Assembly (NCBI GenBank): GCA_040507005.1
Contig: JBEVVS010000036.1
Location: 1-64,000, forward strand
Length of the DNA: 64,000 nt
Source of the DNA: Thiodiazotropha sp040507005
GTDB taxonomy: Bacteria; Pseudomonadota; Gammaproteobacteria; Chromatiales; Chromatiaceae
Reading direction: 5' to 3'
Both the position numbers and the translations under genes were made by a program. Shown piece by piece: positions 17,631-26,306 of this stretch. Under the pieces are notes generated by a model. It saw only the letters and a list, made by a program, of their open reading frames with translations. It searched no databases and had not been told where the DNA came from. Each line of letters starts with the position of its first letter. Within the stretch, counting starts at the first letter, position 1.

Positions 17631-18311
17631 ATGCCGACCCAGTTGCCACTCAGTCTCAGTGTCCGCCCCAGTGTGGATTTCTCCACTTTCATTCGTGGAC
17701 GCAATGGGGAGGCCATATCCCGGCTGCGTAGCGGCGCTGATCCCTTTATCTATTTGTGGGGGACATCAGGCAGTGGCAAGAGTCATCTGCTCCAGGCCTG
17801 TTGTCACCAGACACAGCAGGAACAAGGTCAACCCGCCTACCTGCCCTTCAAGTCCGAGCATGGCCTGCAACCAGCCATGCTGGAGGGGCTCGAGGCGTTC
17901 TCCCTGGTCTGCCTCGATGATCTGGAGGTACTGGCGGGCAAGCAGGATTGGGAATTGGCCATTTTCAATCTCTATAATCAATTGCGTGAAGCGGGGGCGA
18001 AACTGATCGTTGCCTGTGACCGCCCCCCCGCAAAACTGCCCCTGCAACTCGCTGATCTTTCCTCAAGGTTGACCTGGGGACCCTGTTATCAACTGTTACC
18101 GCTGAATGATGAGGAGCGCATGGAACTGCTGATCAGTAGCGCTGAGCGAAGAGGCATGAGCATGAGTGTGGAGATCGCCAGTTTTCTGCTGCAGCGAACC
18201 CCCAGGGATATCCACTTTCTAACCCTGCTCATCGAACGGCTCGACCAGGCATCCCTGGCCGCTCAAAGGCGGCTGACCATACCATTTGTGCGTGAAATCC
18301 TGAAACTGTGA
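17631..18311 (+). CDS. hda: DnaA regulatory inactivator Hda
   Basis: AAA+ protein that, bound to the DNA-loaded sliding clamp, stimulates ATP hydrolysis by DnaA and prevents re-initiation. The 226-residue protein begins with the clamp-binding motif (QLPLSLSV, residues 4-11) and has Walker A GTSGSGKS (44-51) and Walker B-like VCLDDLEVL. It matches Hda length and lacks the DNA-binding domain of DnaA. The start at 17631 follows wrbA by 16 bases. Confidence 0.93.
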   Translation: MPTQLPLSLSVRPSVDFSTFIRGRNGEAISRLRSGADPFIYLWGTSGSGKSHLLQACCHQTQQEQGQPAYLPFKSEHGLQPAMLEGLEAFSLVCLDDLEVLAGKQDWELAIFNLYNQLREAGAKLIVACDRPPAKLPLQLADLSSRLTWGPCYQLLPLNDEERMELLISSAERRGMSMSVEIASFLLQRTPRDIHFLTLLIERLDQASLAAQRRLTIPFVREILKL

Positions 18312-18349
18312 AAGATTATACTAGCTGTTAATTGATCGGAGGCAGTGAC

Positions 18350-18670
18350 ATGACAACTATCCAGGAGTCTATACAACAGAAGCTTGAATCAGCTTTCTCA
18401 CCACTACACCTAGAGGTGATCAATGAAAGCCATATGCACAGTGTCGCGGAGGGTTCGGAGTCCCATTTCAAGGTCGTACTCGTCAGTGACCTCTTCAAGG
18501 GTGAGAAGCTGATCAATCGCCACCGTCAGGTGAACAAGGTTTTGGCCGCAGAGTTACAGGGGGGCGTGCACGCCCTTGCCCTGCACACCCTGACCCCTGA
18601 AGACTGGTTCGATCAGGGGGGCAAGACCCCTGACTCACCACCCTGTCTTGGCGGTTCAAAACAGGAGTAG
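18350..18670 (+). CDS. bolA: BolA family protein
   Basis: Small protein that works with monothiol glutaredoxins in iron-sulfur handling and as a stress-linked regulator. The 106-residue product has the BolA fold with ESHMHSV, the invariant His-containing motif SHFKVVLVSDLFKGEKLINRHR and the C-terminal HALALHTLTPEDW. The ATG at 18350 was chosen because a GGAGG site sits 7 bases upstream; a start at 18332 would overlap that site. The long glycine-rich C-terminal tail is typical of BolA proper rather than IbaG. Confidence 0.93.
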   Translation: MTTIQESIQQKLESAFSPLHLEVINESHMHSVAEGSESHFKVVLVSDLFKGEKLINRHRQVNKVLAAELQGGVHALALHTLTPEDWFDQGGKTPDSPPCLGGSKQE

Positions 18671-18738
18671 AGCTGGAGCGCGTTTAGACAAGGAAAACAG
18701 CGCCATCGATCTGCCAACTACAACACCCACGAGCTTCA

Positions 18739-18768
18739 GCTTGTGGTGCGGCCAGCCGCACCACAAGC
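18739..18768. terminator. Strong hairpin between convergent bolA and the AGCS gene
   Basis: A perfect 13-base-pair stem (18739-18751 with 18756-18768) with a CCAG loop lies 68 bases after bolA and 20 bases from the end of the convergent transporter gene. It lacks a T-run on either side. It probably blocks read-through or stabilises 3' ends rather than acting as a classical intrinsic terminator. Confidence 0.55.
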
Positions 18769-18788
18769 ATCGGTTCAGGGCTATTGCC

Positions 18789-20144
18789 TCATGTCTGTGA
18801 TGATGCGAAATAATCCTTGGTCAACTTGAACACCACCGGACTCAACAGCAACAGGGCGATCAGATTGGGTATCGCCATCAGGGCATTCAGGGTATCCGCC
18901 ACCAGCCAGACGAAACTGAGGATCTCCTGCGCCACCGCGCCAAGTGGAATCATCACTACCCAGGCGATCCGAAAGGGGGTGATCGAACGGACCCCAAACA
19001 GATACTCCACACAGCGCTCCCCGTACACGCTCCACCCCAGGATGGTGGTGAAAGCGAACACAGCCAGTCCCAGGGAGACCACATAACTGCCGACTCCCGG
19101 GAGGGCGGTTTCGAAGGCCAGCGAGGAGAGGGCGGAACTGGTCTCTCCGCTGGTCCAGGCGCCGGTCACCACGATGGCCAGGCCGGTGATGGAGCAGACC
19201 ACCAGGGTATCGATGAAGGTGCCGAGCATGGCCACCGTGCCTTGACGTACGGGATTGTCGGTGGCCGCCGCCGCGTGGGCGATGGGAGCGCTGCCCAGAC
19301 CCGCCTCGTTGGAAAAGATCCCCCTGGCCACGCCGAACTGGATGGTAAGCCAGACGGCCGCACCGGTAAATCCGCCCGTGGCGGCGGTCGGGGTGAAGGC
19401 TTCCTTGACGATCAGCACCAGGGCGTTGGGTATGTCGCCGACATAGAGCGCCAGCACCACCAGTCCGGATAGCAGGTAGGCCAATGCCATAAACGGCACC
19501 AACTTGCCGGCCACTTCGGCGATGCGACGGATACCGCCGATCAATACCAGTGCCGCCAGAATCGCCATCACCAAGCCTGTCACCCAGGGCTCGATCTGCA
19601 ATCCCTGGTTGGCCGACAAGGCGTTGGCCACCGAGTTGGCCTGCACCGTGTTGCCGATACCGAAACCCGCCAGGGCGCCGAAGATGGCGAACAGGGTACC
19701 GAGCCAGGCCCATTTGGCATCCAGGCCGTTCTTGATGTAATACATGGGGCCGCCCACGTGGTTGCCGTTTTCGTCCACCTCGCGATAGCGCACCGCCAGC
19801 ACCGCCTCGGCATATTTGGTGGCCATGCCGACCAGGGCGGTACACCACATCCAGAAGATGGCCCCCGGCCCACCAATGGCGATCGCTGTCGCCACACCCG
19901 CGATGTTGCCGGTACCTATAGTGGCTGAGAGGGATGTCATCAGGGCATTGAAGGGGCTGATCTCACCCTCACCCTTTCCCTCTCGCCCCTGCCACAACAT
20001 CACGAAACCGTATTTCAATTTGGCCAATGGCATCAGTTTCAGGCCAAACATGAGAAACAGCCCAGTGCCCAAAATCAGCACCAGCATCAAGGGCCCCCAG
20101 ACGATCCCATTCACCCAATCAACCAGCTTTGTTACATTTTCCAC
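18789..20144 (-). CDS. Alanine/glycine:cation symporter (AGCS family)
   Basis: Sodium-coupled importer of alanine or glycine in the inner membrane. The 451-residue protein has about 11 hydrophobic helices and the AGCS signatures: the SLSATIGTGNIAGVATAI block near residue 72, GGPMYYIKNGL near 131 and FSNEAGLGSAPIAHAAA near 280. Length fits AlsT/DagA proteins. The 199-base upstream region was scanned for a glycine riboswitch and none was recognised. Confidence 0.94.
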   Translation of the reverse strand: MENVTKLVDWVNGIVWGPLMLVLILGTGLFLMFGLKLMPLAKLKYGFVMLWQGREGKGEGEISPFNALMTSLSATIGTGNIAGVATAIAIGGPGAIFWMWCTALVGMATKYAEAVLAVRYREVDENGNHVGGPMYYIKNGLDAKWAWLGTLFAIFGALAGFGIGNTVQANSVANALSANQGLQIEPWVTGLVMAILAALVLIGGIRRIAEVAGKLVPFMALAYLLSGLVVLALYVGDIPNALVLIVKEAFTPTAATGGFTGAAVWLTIQFGVARGIFSNEAGLGSAPIAHAAAATDNPVRQGTVAMLGTFIDTLVVCSITGLAIVVTGAWTSGETSSALSSLAFETALPGVGSYVVSLGLAVFAFTTILGWSVYGERCVEYLFGVRSITPFRIAWVVMIPLGAVAQEILSFVWLVADTLNALMAIPNLIALLLLSPVVFKLTKDYFASSQT

Positions 20145-20343
20145 CCTCTACTCCCCCCCTATATTTGTCACGAACTTCAGAGAATTATATCCCTTGGTCC
20201 ACACTTTTCTCCTAAACATTTCCACTATACACACTCCAGGTGTCTGAATACAAAAGGAATTCTGATTAATGGAAACCCCCTATTGAGATCCTGCGGGTTG
20301 CCGGTTAATCTCAACATACCACAACGCTAATTGGATCCTACCC

Positions 20344-20706
20344 ATGTCAGTCTGTAAAAGTCTTAAAGGGTACACACGGAAACACGAACGTCTGGCGGAT
20401 CTCTTTTCCCTGCTCGCAGTAGCGCTCCTATTCGGCACCCTCTACATTGTTCTGGCCTACCATACACCAATCGTTGGCTGGTTAAAGAAAGACGCCGTGA
20501 TCCATCTACCCATCGCGATCGCCCTGCTGCTGTTTGATATCTTCATTATGTACATGTGCCTGAATATCGGTGCCACCCGCTACGGTGATGAGGATGAGAG
20601 CTGCTTCCACACCTTCAGGGGACGCCGTAGCGGCAGCGGGTCCATCGGTGTTATGTTCAGCAACTGGCTGCACCACATGGAACAGGTGGGCAAGAAACAC
20701 CGCTGA
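20344..20706 (+). CDS. Small membrane protein of unknown function
   Basis: Unrecognised. The 120-residue protein has a basic N-terminus and two hydrophobic segments (about residues 20-42 and 53-76), followed by a polar tail containing RGRRSGSGSIGVMFSNWL. The pattern suggests an inner-membrane protein with both ends in the cytoplasm. It lies between the divergent AGCS transporter and the TRAP locus on the same strand as the latter, 146 bases before the TatT-like gene. It could be an accessory gene, but nothing shows this directly. Confidence 0.6.
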   Translation: MSVCKSLKGYTRKHERLADLFSLLAVALLFGTLYIVLAYHTPIVGWLKKDAVIHLPIAIALLLFDIFIMYMCLNIGATRYGDEDESCFHTFRGRRSGSGSIGVMFSNWLHHMEQVGKKHR

Positions 20707-20852
20707 CAGAGGCAATACCCCATAAATGGTGCGCTATTTCTCGAGGGGATGGCTCTACCATGCTTTTCCCACACCCCGACATAAGCAGTGCAGCGGGTGC
20801 AGGGCCTTTGGCAGTAAAGAATCGTTATCACGATATATTTTCGGAGACATCC

Positions 20853-21722
20853 ATGACCCTCCCCTCACGTCCACCCATCGGCTCGCCCGTTATTCTGCTC
20901 TTTCTATTGGCCCTGATTTCATTCATCAACAGTGGCTGTGTCTCAATGGCCACTGACCGGCTCGCCGCAAACCTCTCCAATGCCATGCTCAATCAAACCG
21001 ATCCTGACATAGTACGTCAGGGTGCCCCCGCCTATCTGTTACTCCTCGATTCACTCATCGATGAGAGTCCGGAGGACCAACAGTTGTTATATGCCGGCGC
21101 CAAACTCTACAGCGCTTACGCCGGCGGCTTGGTGACGAATCCCCTGCGACAGAAAGGCCTCACCCAAAAAGCCCTGGATTACGCCGGGCGCGGTGTCTGC
21201 CAAACGAGACCCGGCATCTGTAACAAGAGAACAGAGCCCTTTGATGAGTTTGCAGCGGTCGTCAACGCAACGGACGAGGGGGATCTGCAGGGACTCTATC
21301 TCTATGCCACCAGTTGGGCGGGCTGGATTCAGGCCCGCAGCGATGACTGGAACGCGATTGCCGATCTGGCGAAAGCCGAGATCATGCTGCAACGGGTGGT
21401 CTCCATCGACCCGGAGTATGAAAAGGGGCGTGCTCAACTCTATTTAGGCGTGATTAAAAGCCAAATCCCGCCGGCACTAGGGGGCAAACCTGAAATCGGT
21501 CGTCAACACTTCGAACAGGCCGTCAACTACTCCGCGGGAGAAGACCTTATTGTAAAACTGGAATTCGCTCGACACTATGCCCGTCTGGTTTTTGATAAAA
21601 CCCTACACGATAGACTGCTTCACGAGGTCATTGAGGCGGATCCGGTAAAACCTGGCCTCACCTTGACCAACATCATGGCCCAACAACAGGCCAAGCAACT
21701 GCTTGAAGACGACTATTTTTGA
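20853..21722 (+). CDS. TRAP transporter-associated lipoprotein (TatT-like)
   Basis: Periplasmic lipoprotein related to the TatT component of tripartite solute transporters, which forms a helical trimer with a pore and partners the substrate-binding protein. The ATG at 20853 has a GGAGA site upstream and gives 289 residues with a signal peptide ending in the lipobox INSGC. A longer start at 20760 would put 31 extra residues before the signal sequence. The rest is helical with TPR-like repeats, e.g. QLLYAGAKLYSAYAGG and AEIMLQRVVSIDPEYEKGRAQLYLG. A DctP gene follows 170 bases later, as in TatT loci. Confidence 0.82.
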   Translation: MTLPSRPPIGSPVILLFLLALISFINSGCVSMATDRLAANLSNAMLNQTDPDIVRQGAPAYLLLLDSLIDESPEDQQLLYAGAKLYSAYAGGLVTNPLRQKGLTQKALDYAGRGVCQTRPGICNKRTEPFDEFAAVVNATDEGDLQGLYLYATSWAGWIQARSDDWNAIADLAKAEIMLQRVVSIDPEYEKGRAQLYLGVIKSQIPPALGGKPEIGRQHFEQAVNYSAGEDLIVKLEFARHYARLVFDKTLHDRLLHEVIEADPVKPGLTLTNIMAQQQAKQLLEDDYF

Positions 21723-21892
21723 GTTTCAGATTCCGATACTCACTGTCATAACTACGAAATTAGGCACTTTGCGTCTATTTGCGGTCTGATAACGTACATT
21801 AAACTGACTCTGGTTATAAACAGTGTTGTAAAAAATGCCATGTATATGATGGGCTCTGTTGAGACCATTGAAATTGCCCTGAGGATTGCACC

Positions 21893-22897
21893 ATGTTCCG
21901 CATCACGAGCACATTGTTGCTGCTACTTCTGCTAAGTCCGTTAAGCGAGGCGGCTACCACGTTGAAGATTGCCACCTTGGCTCCCGACGGCACCAATTGG
22001 ATGAAGGAGATGCGGGCGGCGGCGAAACTGATTAAGCAGCAGACCGAGGGGAGAGTCAAAATCCGTTTCTATCCAGGCGGCGTGATGGGTAACGACAACA
22101 GTGTCCTGCGCAAGATCCGCATCGGACAACTGCATGGCGGTGCCATCACAGGCGGTGGACTGACTGTTATCTACAAAGATGCGCATCTTTATACCCTCCC
22201 GTTTCAATTCCGCAATCTTGAGGAGGTCGATGCGGTACGTCAGGTGATGGACCCGCAGATCTTGGAAGGCATTCAAAAACAGGGGTATATCAGTTTCGGT
22301 CTGAGTGAAGGCGGGTTTGCCTATTTGCTCTCGAACTCACCGGTTGCATCGACCAAAAATATGAAGGATTTAAAAATCTGGATTCCTGAAGGGGACCAGG
22401 TGAATGCAACCATGTTCCAATCCCTGGGAATATCTCCGGTCCCCTTACCCCTGACCGATGTGTTGACCGGACTGCAGACAGGACTCATCGATACCATCGC
22501 CAGCGCCCCCATAGGAGCGATCGCCCTGCAATGGCACACCCGGGTCAGCTATCTGACCCAGGTACCCCTCGCCTATCTATACGCCACGCTGGTGTTGAAG
22601 GAAAAGGCCTTCAATAAGCTTGCAACAAGTGACCAATCCATCGTAAAACAGATACTCGAATCCACGTTCCGGAAAATCGATCAGCAGAATCGCAAGGATA
22701 ACGAGCAAGCCTTGCTGGCACTCAAGAAACAGGGGATCGAGTTTGTCAGCCCCAGCTCGGACCAACAGCATGCATGGGAGGCCCATGCGAATGCGACGAT
22801 TCGACAACTCAGTGAGGAGAAGATCTTCAGCAAACAGATGTTGAACAAAATGCAGTCGTTGATTCAACAACAGAGACAAGTGGTCGTGACCAAGTAG
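21893..22897 (+). CDS. TRAP transporter substrate-binding protein (DctP family)
   Basis: Periplasmic receptor that captures a carboxylate-type solute for the DctQM permease. The 334-residue protein has a signal peptide ending near SEA and DctP features: LKIATLAPDGTNWMKEM, VKIRFYPGGVMGND and DLKIWIPEGDQVNATMF. The VLTGLQTGLIDTIASAP segment contains the usual binding-site neighbourhood. The arginine that clamps ligand carboxylates is normally in the PEGD region, where this protein has no obvious Arg, so the ligand may be unusual. It sits between the TatT-like and cupin genes. Confidence 0.9.
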   Translation: MFRITSTLLLLLLLSPLSEAATTLKIATLAPDGTNWMKEMRAAAKLIKQQTEGRVKIRFYPGGVMGNDNSVLRKIRIGQLHGGAITGGGLTVIYKDAHLYTLPFQFRNLEEVDAVRQVMDPQILEGIQKQGYISFGLSEGGFAYLLSNSPVASTKNMKDLKIWIPEGDQVNATMFQSLGISPVPLPLTDVLTGLQTGLIDTIASAPIGAIALQWHTRVSYLTQVPLAYLYATLVLKEKAFNKLATSDQSIVKQILESTFRKIDQQNRKDNEQALLALKKQGIEFVSPSSDQQHAWEAHANATIRQLSEEKIFSKQMLNKMQSLIQQQRQVVVTK

Positions 22898-23085
22898 ATA
22901 CTCGTTCAACAAAGCTCTATTTGTTCTACACTAAGAGATCAACCACCACGAACCCAATCAACCCATGAACAAAGCAAGATCACCCATAATCTGCGCCGCC
23001 TTCAGTCAATCAGCGCATATATTCCACTCTGTTCATTAACATTGTCTTTCAGGCGCCAACCATCAACACCACACAAACAACCAGC

Positions 23086-23388
23086 ATGAATCTCTACAAA
23101 CCTGACAAGGCAGTAGAAGAAAAGGAAAGTTTCAATACCTTATTGAAAAGTCCTAACGTCACCATTGAGCGTATCCTCAGTCCCCCTGACACCGTTACTG
23201 AGGTATCGCAGCAGCCCCATGATGAATGGGTTTGCGTATTACAGGGGAGTGCAAAACTGGAAATGGAAAACCGGGAGATTACTCTCTATCGGGGAGACAG
23301 TGTACTGATACCGGCGCATACCGCTCACAGGGTATTAACCACTAGTCATCAGCCCCACTGTATTTGGTTGGCCATTCATATCCTGTAG
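23086..23388 (+). CDS. Small cupin-domain protein
   Basis: Single-domain cupin of 100 residues with both motifs: PHDEWVCVLQGSAKLEMEN (motif 1, G in the turn) and GDSVLIPAHTAHRVLTT (motif 2, with a His metal ligand). Metal-binding His or Glu residues are present but no substrate can be named. It lies within the TRAP locus, between the binding protein (188 bases upstream) and DctQ (67 bases downstream). It may therefore act on, or sense, the transported compound. Confidence 0.85.
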   Translation: MNLYKPDKAVEEKESFNTLLKSPNVTIERILSPPDTVTEVSQQPHDEWVCVLQGSAKLEMENREITLYRGDSVLIPAHTAHRVLTTSHQPHCIWLAIHIL

Positions 23389-23455
23389 CTCAAACAACTT
23401 ATTTATATCCATATTCGATCGAAAAACAGATCCCGATCTACCACGATTTAGCGAC

Positions 23456-23944
23456 ATGTTATTTACCGTGAAACGAATTAAACAGTTGATACTGATTTTC
23501 GAAGACGGCCTGATGGCAATTCTGTTGAGCGCCACGATACTGCTTGCTGCCAGCCAAATCTTACTGCGCAATCTGTTCGATAGCGGTCTGATCTGGGCCG
23601 ACCCGACGCTACGCATAATGGTGCTATGGCTTTCCCTGTTGGGGGCCATTGCCGCCACCAGGGAGGGTCGTCATATCCGTATCGATCTTTTCTCACATCG
23701 GTTGTCGCAACGGACCCGCTCTATCCTATCCGTCATCAACAATCTCTTCAGTGCCTTCATCTGCGGCATCATTACCTGGCACGCCATTCGTTTCGTCCAC
23801 CTGGAGTGGCAGGATGGAACCATGCTTTTTGCCAGCCTGCCCGCCTGGCTGGGTGAGATCATCATACCCATCGGTTTTGGGGTTATGACACTGCGTTTTC
23901 TTTTCAACATACCCCTGCAATTAATGCACAGGGAGATTGAATGA
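23456..23944 (+). CDS. TRAP transporter small permease (DctQ family)
   Basis: Four-helix inner membrane subunit that pairs with DctM. The 162-residue protein shows the typical pattern FEDGLMAILLSATILLAASQILLRN, a second helix with RIMVLWLSLLGAIAATREGRHIRID (the conserved DctQ signature) and two more helices. Its stop overlaps the DctM start by 4 bases, which supports translational coupling. Confidence 0.93.
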   Translation: MLFTVKRIKQLILIFEDGLMAILLSATILLAASQILLRNLFDSGLIWADPTLRIMVLWLSLLGAIAATREGRHIRIDLFSHRLSQRTRSILSVINNLFSAFICGIITWHAIRFVHLEWQDGTMLFASLPAWLGEIIIPIGFGVMTLRFLFNIPLQLMHREIE

Positions 23945-25215
23945 TTATCGCATTGGGCCTGATCCTGTTAGCGCTTTTCGGCGCACCACTCTTCACCATT
24001 ATCGGTGCCAGCGCCTTGTGGGGCTTTTACCAATCCGATATCGATCTTTCAGTTGTTGTGATCGAGTTCTTTCGGCTAGATGAAATGCCAGTACTTCTCG
24101 CCATTCCACTGTTCACCTTCGCTGGATACCTGCTGAGTGAAAGCGGTGCTCCACATCGCCTGGTCAGACTCACCCATGCTCTGCTGGGCTGGTTTCCCGG
24201 CGGTATGGCTTTTGTCGCTCTGGTTGCCTGCGCCCTGTTCACCGCATTCACCGGTGCTTCTGGCGTCACCATCGTGGCACTGGGCGCCCTGCTCTATCCC
24301 GCCCTGCGGGAGGCCGGATATCGACAGGGTTTCAGCCTTGGGCTGGTAACCACGTCCGGAAGCCTGGGTCTGCTATTCGCCCCGGCCCTGCCGTTGATCC
24401 TCTACGCGGTTGTTGCGCAACAGTTGGGGATTGGCGGCTCAATTACTGTGGATGAGATGTTCCTGGCAGGTCTGCTTCCCGGCCTGTTAATGCTTCTGAT
24501 ACTCCTGGCCTGGGCCCTTTGGTCGGGCAGAAAGCTGCCGTTGAATGAATTTACTCTGGATGAGGCAAAATCCGCAATCCGCGAAGCCGCCTGGGAGATC
24601 CCGTTACCGATTATCCTGCTTGGGGGGATCTATAGCGGTTACTTTGCGCTTTCCGAAGCCGCGGCGGTCACCGCGGTCTACGTATTTGTGGTGGAAGTCT
24701 TCATACACAGAGAGATCCCCTTCAAACAGCTTCCGAAGGTGATGCGTGAGGCGATGTTGCTGGTGGGGGGTATCCTGATCATCTTCGGCCTCTCGATGGC
24801 ATCCACCAACTACCTCATCGACGCGGATCTACCCAGTCAACTCTTCGACTGGCTGCATGAGTGGGTCGAAGACCCACTCACATTCCTGATTCTGCTGAAC
24901 CTTTTTCTGCTGGCACTGGGCACCATGCTGGACATCTTCTCCGCACTGGTTTTGATGGTCCCGCTTCTGCTGCCTATCGCGATCGAATACGGTATCGACC
25001 CGGTCCATCTAGGGATCATCTTTCTGGCAAACATGCAGATTGGCTACTTCACTCCACCTGTGGGCATGAATCTTTTCATTGCCAGTTATCGCTTCGACAA
25101 ACCGATCGCTGAAATCTACCGCGCCACCCTTCCCTGGTTCATCCTTCTGTTTGGCGCAGTATTGATTATCACCTATTGGCCCACACTCTCACTCGCCTTG
25201 CTGGAGCGTAATTGA
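23941..25215 (+). CDS. TRAP transporter large permease (DctM family)
   Basis: Main transport subunit of the TRAP system, a sodium-coupled elevator-type permease in the inner membrane. The 424-residue protein is highly hydrophobic. It carries AIPLFTFAGYLLSESGAPHRL, ALFTAFTGASGVTIVALGALLYPAL and the C-terminal ANMQIGYFTPPVGMNLFIAS, all DctM signatures. Its end overlaps the end of the convergent EamA gene by 43 bases. The family commonly carries dicarboxylates, sugar acids or ectoine; the TatT-type association gives no fixed substrate. Confidence 0.94.
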   Translation: MIIALGLILLALFGAPLFTIIGASALWGFYQSDIDLSVVVIEFFRLDEMPVLLAIPLFTFAGYLLSESGAPHRLVRLTHALLGWFPGGMAFVALVACALFTAFTGASGVTIVALGALLYPALREAGYRQGFSLGLVTTSGSLGLLFAPALPLILYAVVAQQLGIGGSITVDEMFLAGLLPGLLMLLILLAWALWSGRKLPLNEFTLDEAKSAIREAAWEIPLPIILLGGIYSGYFALSEAAAVTAVYVFVVEVFIHREIPFKQLPKVMREAMLLVGGILIIFGLSMASTNYLIDADLPSQLFDWLHEWVEDPLTFLILLNLFLLALGTMLDIFSALVLMVPLLLPIAIEYGIDPVHLGIIFLANMQIGYFTPPVGMNLFIASYRFDKPIAEIYRATLPWFILLFGAVLIITYWPTLSLALLERN

Positions 25216-26081
25216 GCGCCTATTCGACCGCTCAATTCAAACCCGGCGAGTCCTATCATGATCAGTGCAGCGCCCACCCATACCATTGGGTCGACCTGTT
25301 CCGCGTTCAACCATTTTCCCGCCAACAGTGCGATTACCGGTGTTATCAGCGTTATCAGTGCCACCTTGGTGGTCTCCACATAGCGTAATACATAGAAATA
25401 GAGGGCGAATCCGAGTACCGATCCCACGACCCCCAGATAGACAATGGATGTCAGTGCCCGCTGCTCGACCACCACAGGCCAGCTCTCACCCTGTAGAAAC
25501 CAACTCAGCAAAAACAGAGGCACCGCCACCAGCAAGCCTCCGGCGGTCACCACCAAACCATGCAGCTGGGCATCGATACGCTTTACCCATACCGCGCTGG
25601 CCGAGTGGGTGACCACCGAGACCAAGACACCGCTCAGCCCCAGGACAAAGCTCACACCAAGCTCGACACCCACGGAAAAGATCGTCGCCAATCCCAGTAA
25701 CGCAATCAATACCGCCAGGAAACGACGCAGATCGAGACCGGGTTCCTGCAACCACAATCGCGCCATCAGGCCGGTAGCAATCGGTGATAATCCGAAAACC
25801 ACAGAGACCCACCCCGACGGGATGAACTGAGATGCCCAATAGACCGCTGTCATGGCAACGAAAATTCCAAGACCCGCCGCCAGATAAGTGTGTCGCGCCC
25901 GCTTATGCCATACCAGGGGTTGACCGATCAGGCGCAATACCAGCAACGCCAAGGTGACACCGATCACCATACGGCCGGTCACACCAAACAGATAACCAAC
26001 ACCCTCTCCGCTCCACTTGATCGCAAGCGGCGTGGTACCCCAGATCAGCACGATCCCAAGATAGGCGGCTGGCACGGACAT
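25173..26081 (-). CDS. EamA/DMT family transporter
   Basis: Ten-helix drug/metabolite transporter, probably an exporter of amino acids or small toxic metabolites. From the ATG at 26081 the protein has 302 residues and two EamA repeats, each with short helices of about 18-20 residues (e.g. AYLGIVLIWGTTPLAIKW at the start and VALITLITPVIALLAGKWL near 250). The start was set by a strong AGGAGGT site 6 bases upstream. The frame stays open upstream to 26279, but that part spans a terminator hairpin and is unlikely to be coding. A leader with attenuator features precedes the gene. The C-terminal 43 bases overlap dctM tail to tail. Confidence 0.88.
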   Translation of the reverse strand: MSVPAAYLGIVLIWGTTPLAIKWSGEGVGYLFGVTGRMVIGVTLALLVLRLIGQPLVWHKRARHTYLAAGLGIFVAMTAVYWASQFIPSGWVSVVFGLSPIATGLMARLWLQEPGLDLRRFLAVLIALLGLATIFSVGVELGVSFVLGLSGVLVSVVTHSASAVWVKRIDAQLHGLVVTAGGLLVAVPLFLLSWFLQGESWPVVVEQRALTSIVYLGVVGSVLGFALYFYVLRYVETTKVALITLITPVIALLAGKWLNAEQVDPMVWVGAALIMIGLAGFELSGRIGAQLRSSKASESVGQ

Positions 26082-26102
26082 TTTATACCTCCTATAACGA
26101 AA

Positions 26103-26132
26103 AAGGCCGCAGATGGTCTCATCTGCGGCCTT
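26103..26132 (-). terminator. Intrinsic terminator in the EamA leader (attenuator)
   Basis: On the minus strand a perfect 13-base-pair stem (26132-26120 with 26115-26103) with an AGAC loop is followed by a run of five T. It ends only about 20 bases before the EamA start codon and next to its AGGAGGT site, so it lies in the leader of that gene and not after another gene. An upstream segment (26177-26189) can pair with its 5' arm instead. Confidence 0.8.
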
Positions 26133-26155
26133 GGAAAAACTTGTTTCAGTGTTTG

Positions 26156-26257
26156 CTAACTTCGTATCAAACTCCCGGACGCAGATGAGTGGCCGACTGC
26201 CCATACGGGTAGGCGACGACGCTTGATAATCATCTTTGTCTGGTGATAGCCGTTCAT
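26156..26257 (-). CDS. Possible 33-codon leader peptide of the EamA gene
   Basis: A short ORF on the minus strand from ATG at 26257 to TAG at 26156. It encodes a basic peptide with the run RRRLPVWAVGHSS in its middle (residues 13-25) and the antiterminator segment lies within codons 23-27. The three consecutive arginine codons and the Pro-Val-Trp stretch just before that segment are plausible stalling points. The ribosome-binding site is weak, and an internal ATG at codon 9 is an alternative start. Translation is an inference from position only. Confidence 0.35.
   Translation of the reverse strand: MNGYHQTKMIIKRRRLPVWAVGHSSASGSLIRS
26177..26189 (-). promoter_or_regulatory. Candidate antiterminator segment of the EamA leader
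   Basis: On the minus strand this segment reads CTCATCTGCGTCC. It is complementary at 12 of 13 positions to 26130-26118 (GGCCGCAGATGAG on the minus strand), the 5' arm and loop of the terminator. Pairing here would exclude the terminator hairpin. The segment is nearly identical to the terminator's own 3' arm, the usual design of an attenuator. Confidence 0.65.
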
Positions 26258-26306
26258 GGCTAAGAGCATGCATGCTCATGGCGCTAAGGTCAAGTAGCGT
26301 TTATCG

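Noticed and set aside
20145..20343. Glycine riboswitch before the AGCS symporter
   Set aside because: The conserved glycine aptamer segments were looked for on the minus strand and not found.
26082..26279. N-terminal extension of the EamA protein (66 codons, in frame)
   Set aside because: It would read through the terminator hairpin and ribosome-binding site, and the extra residues do not resemble the family; the AGGAGGT site marks 26081 as the start.
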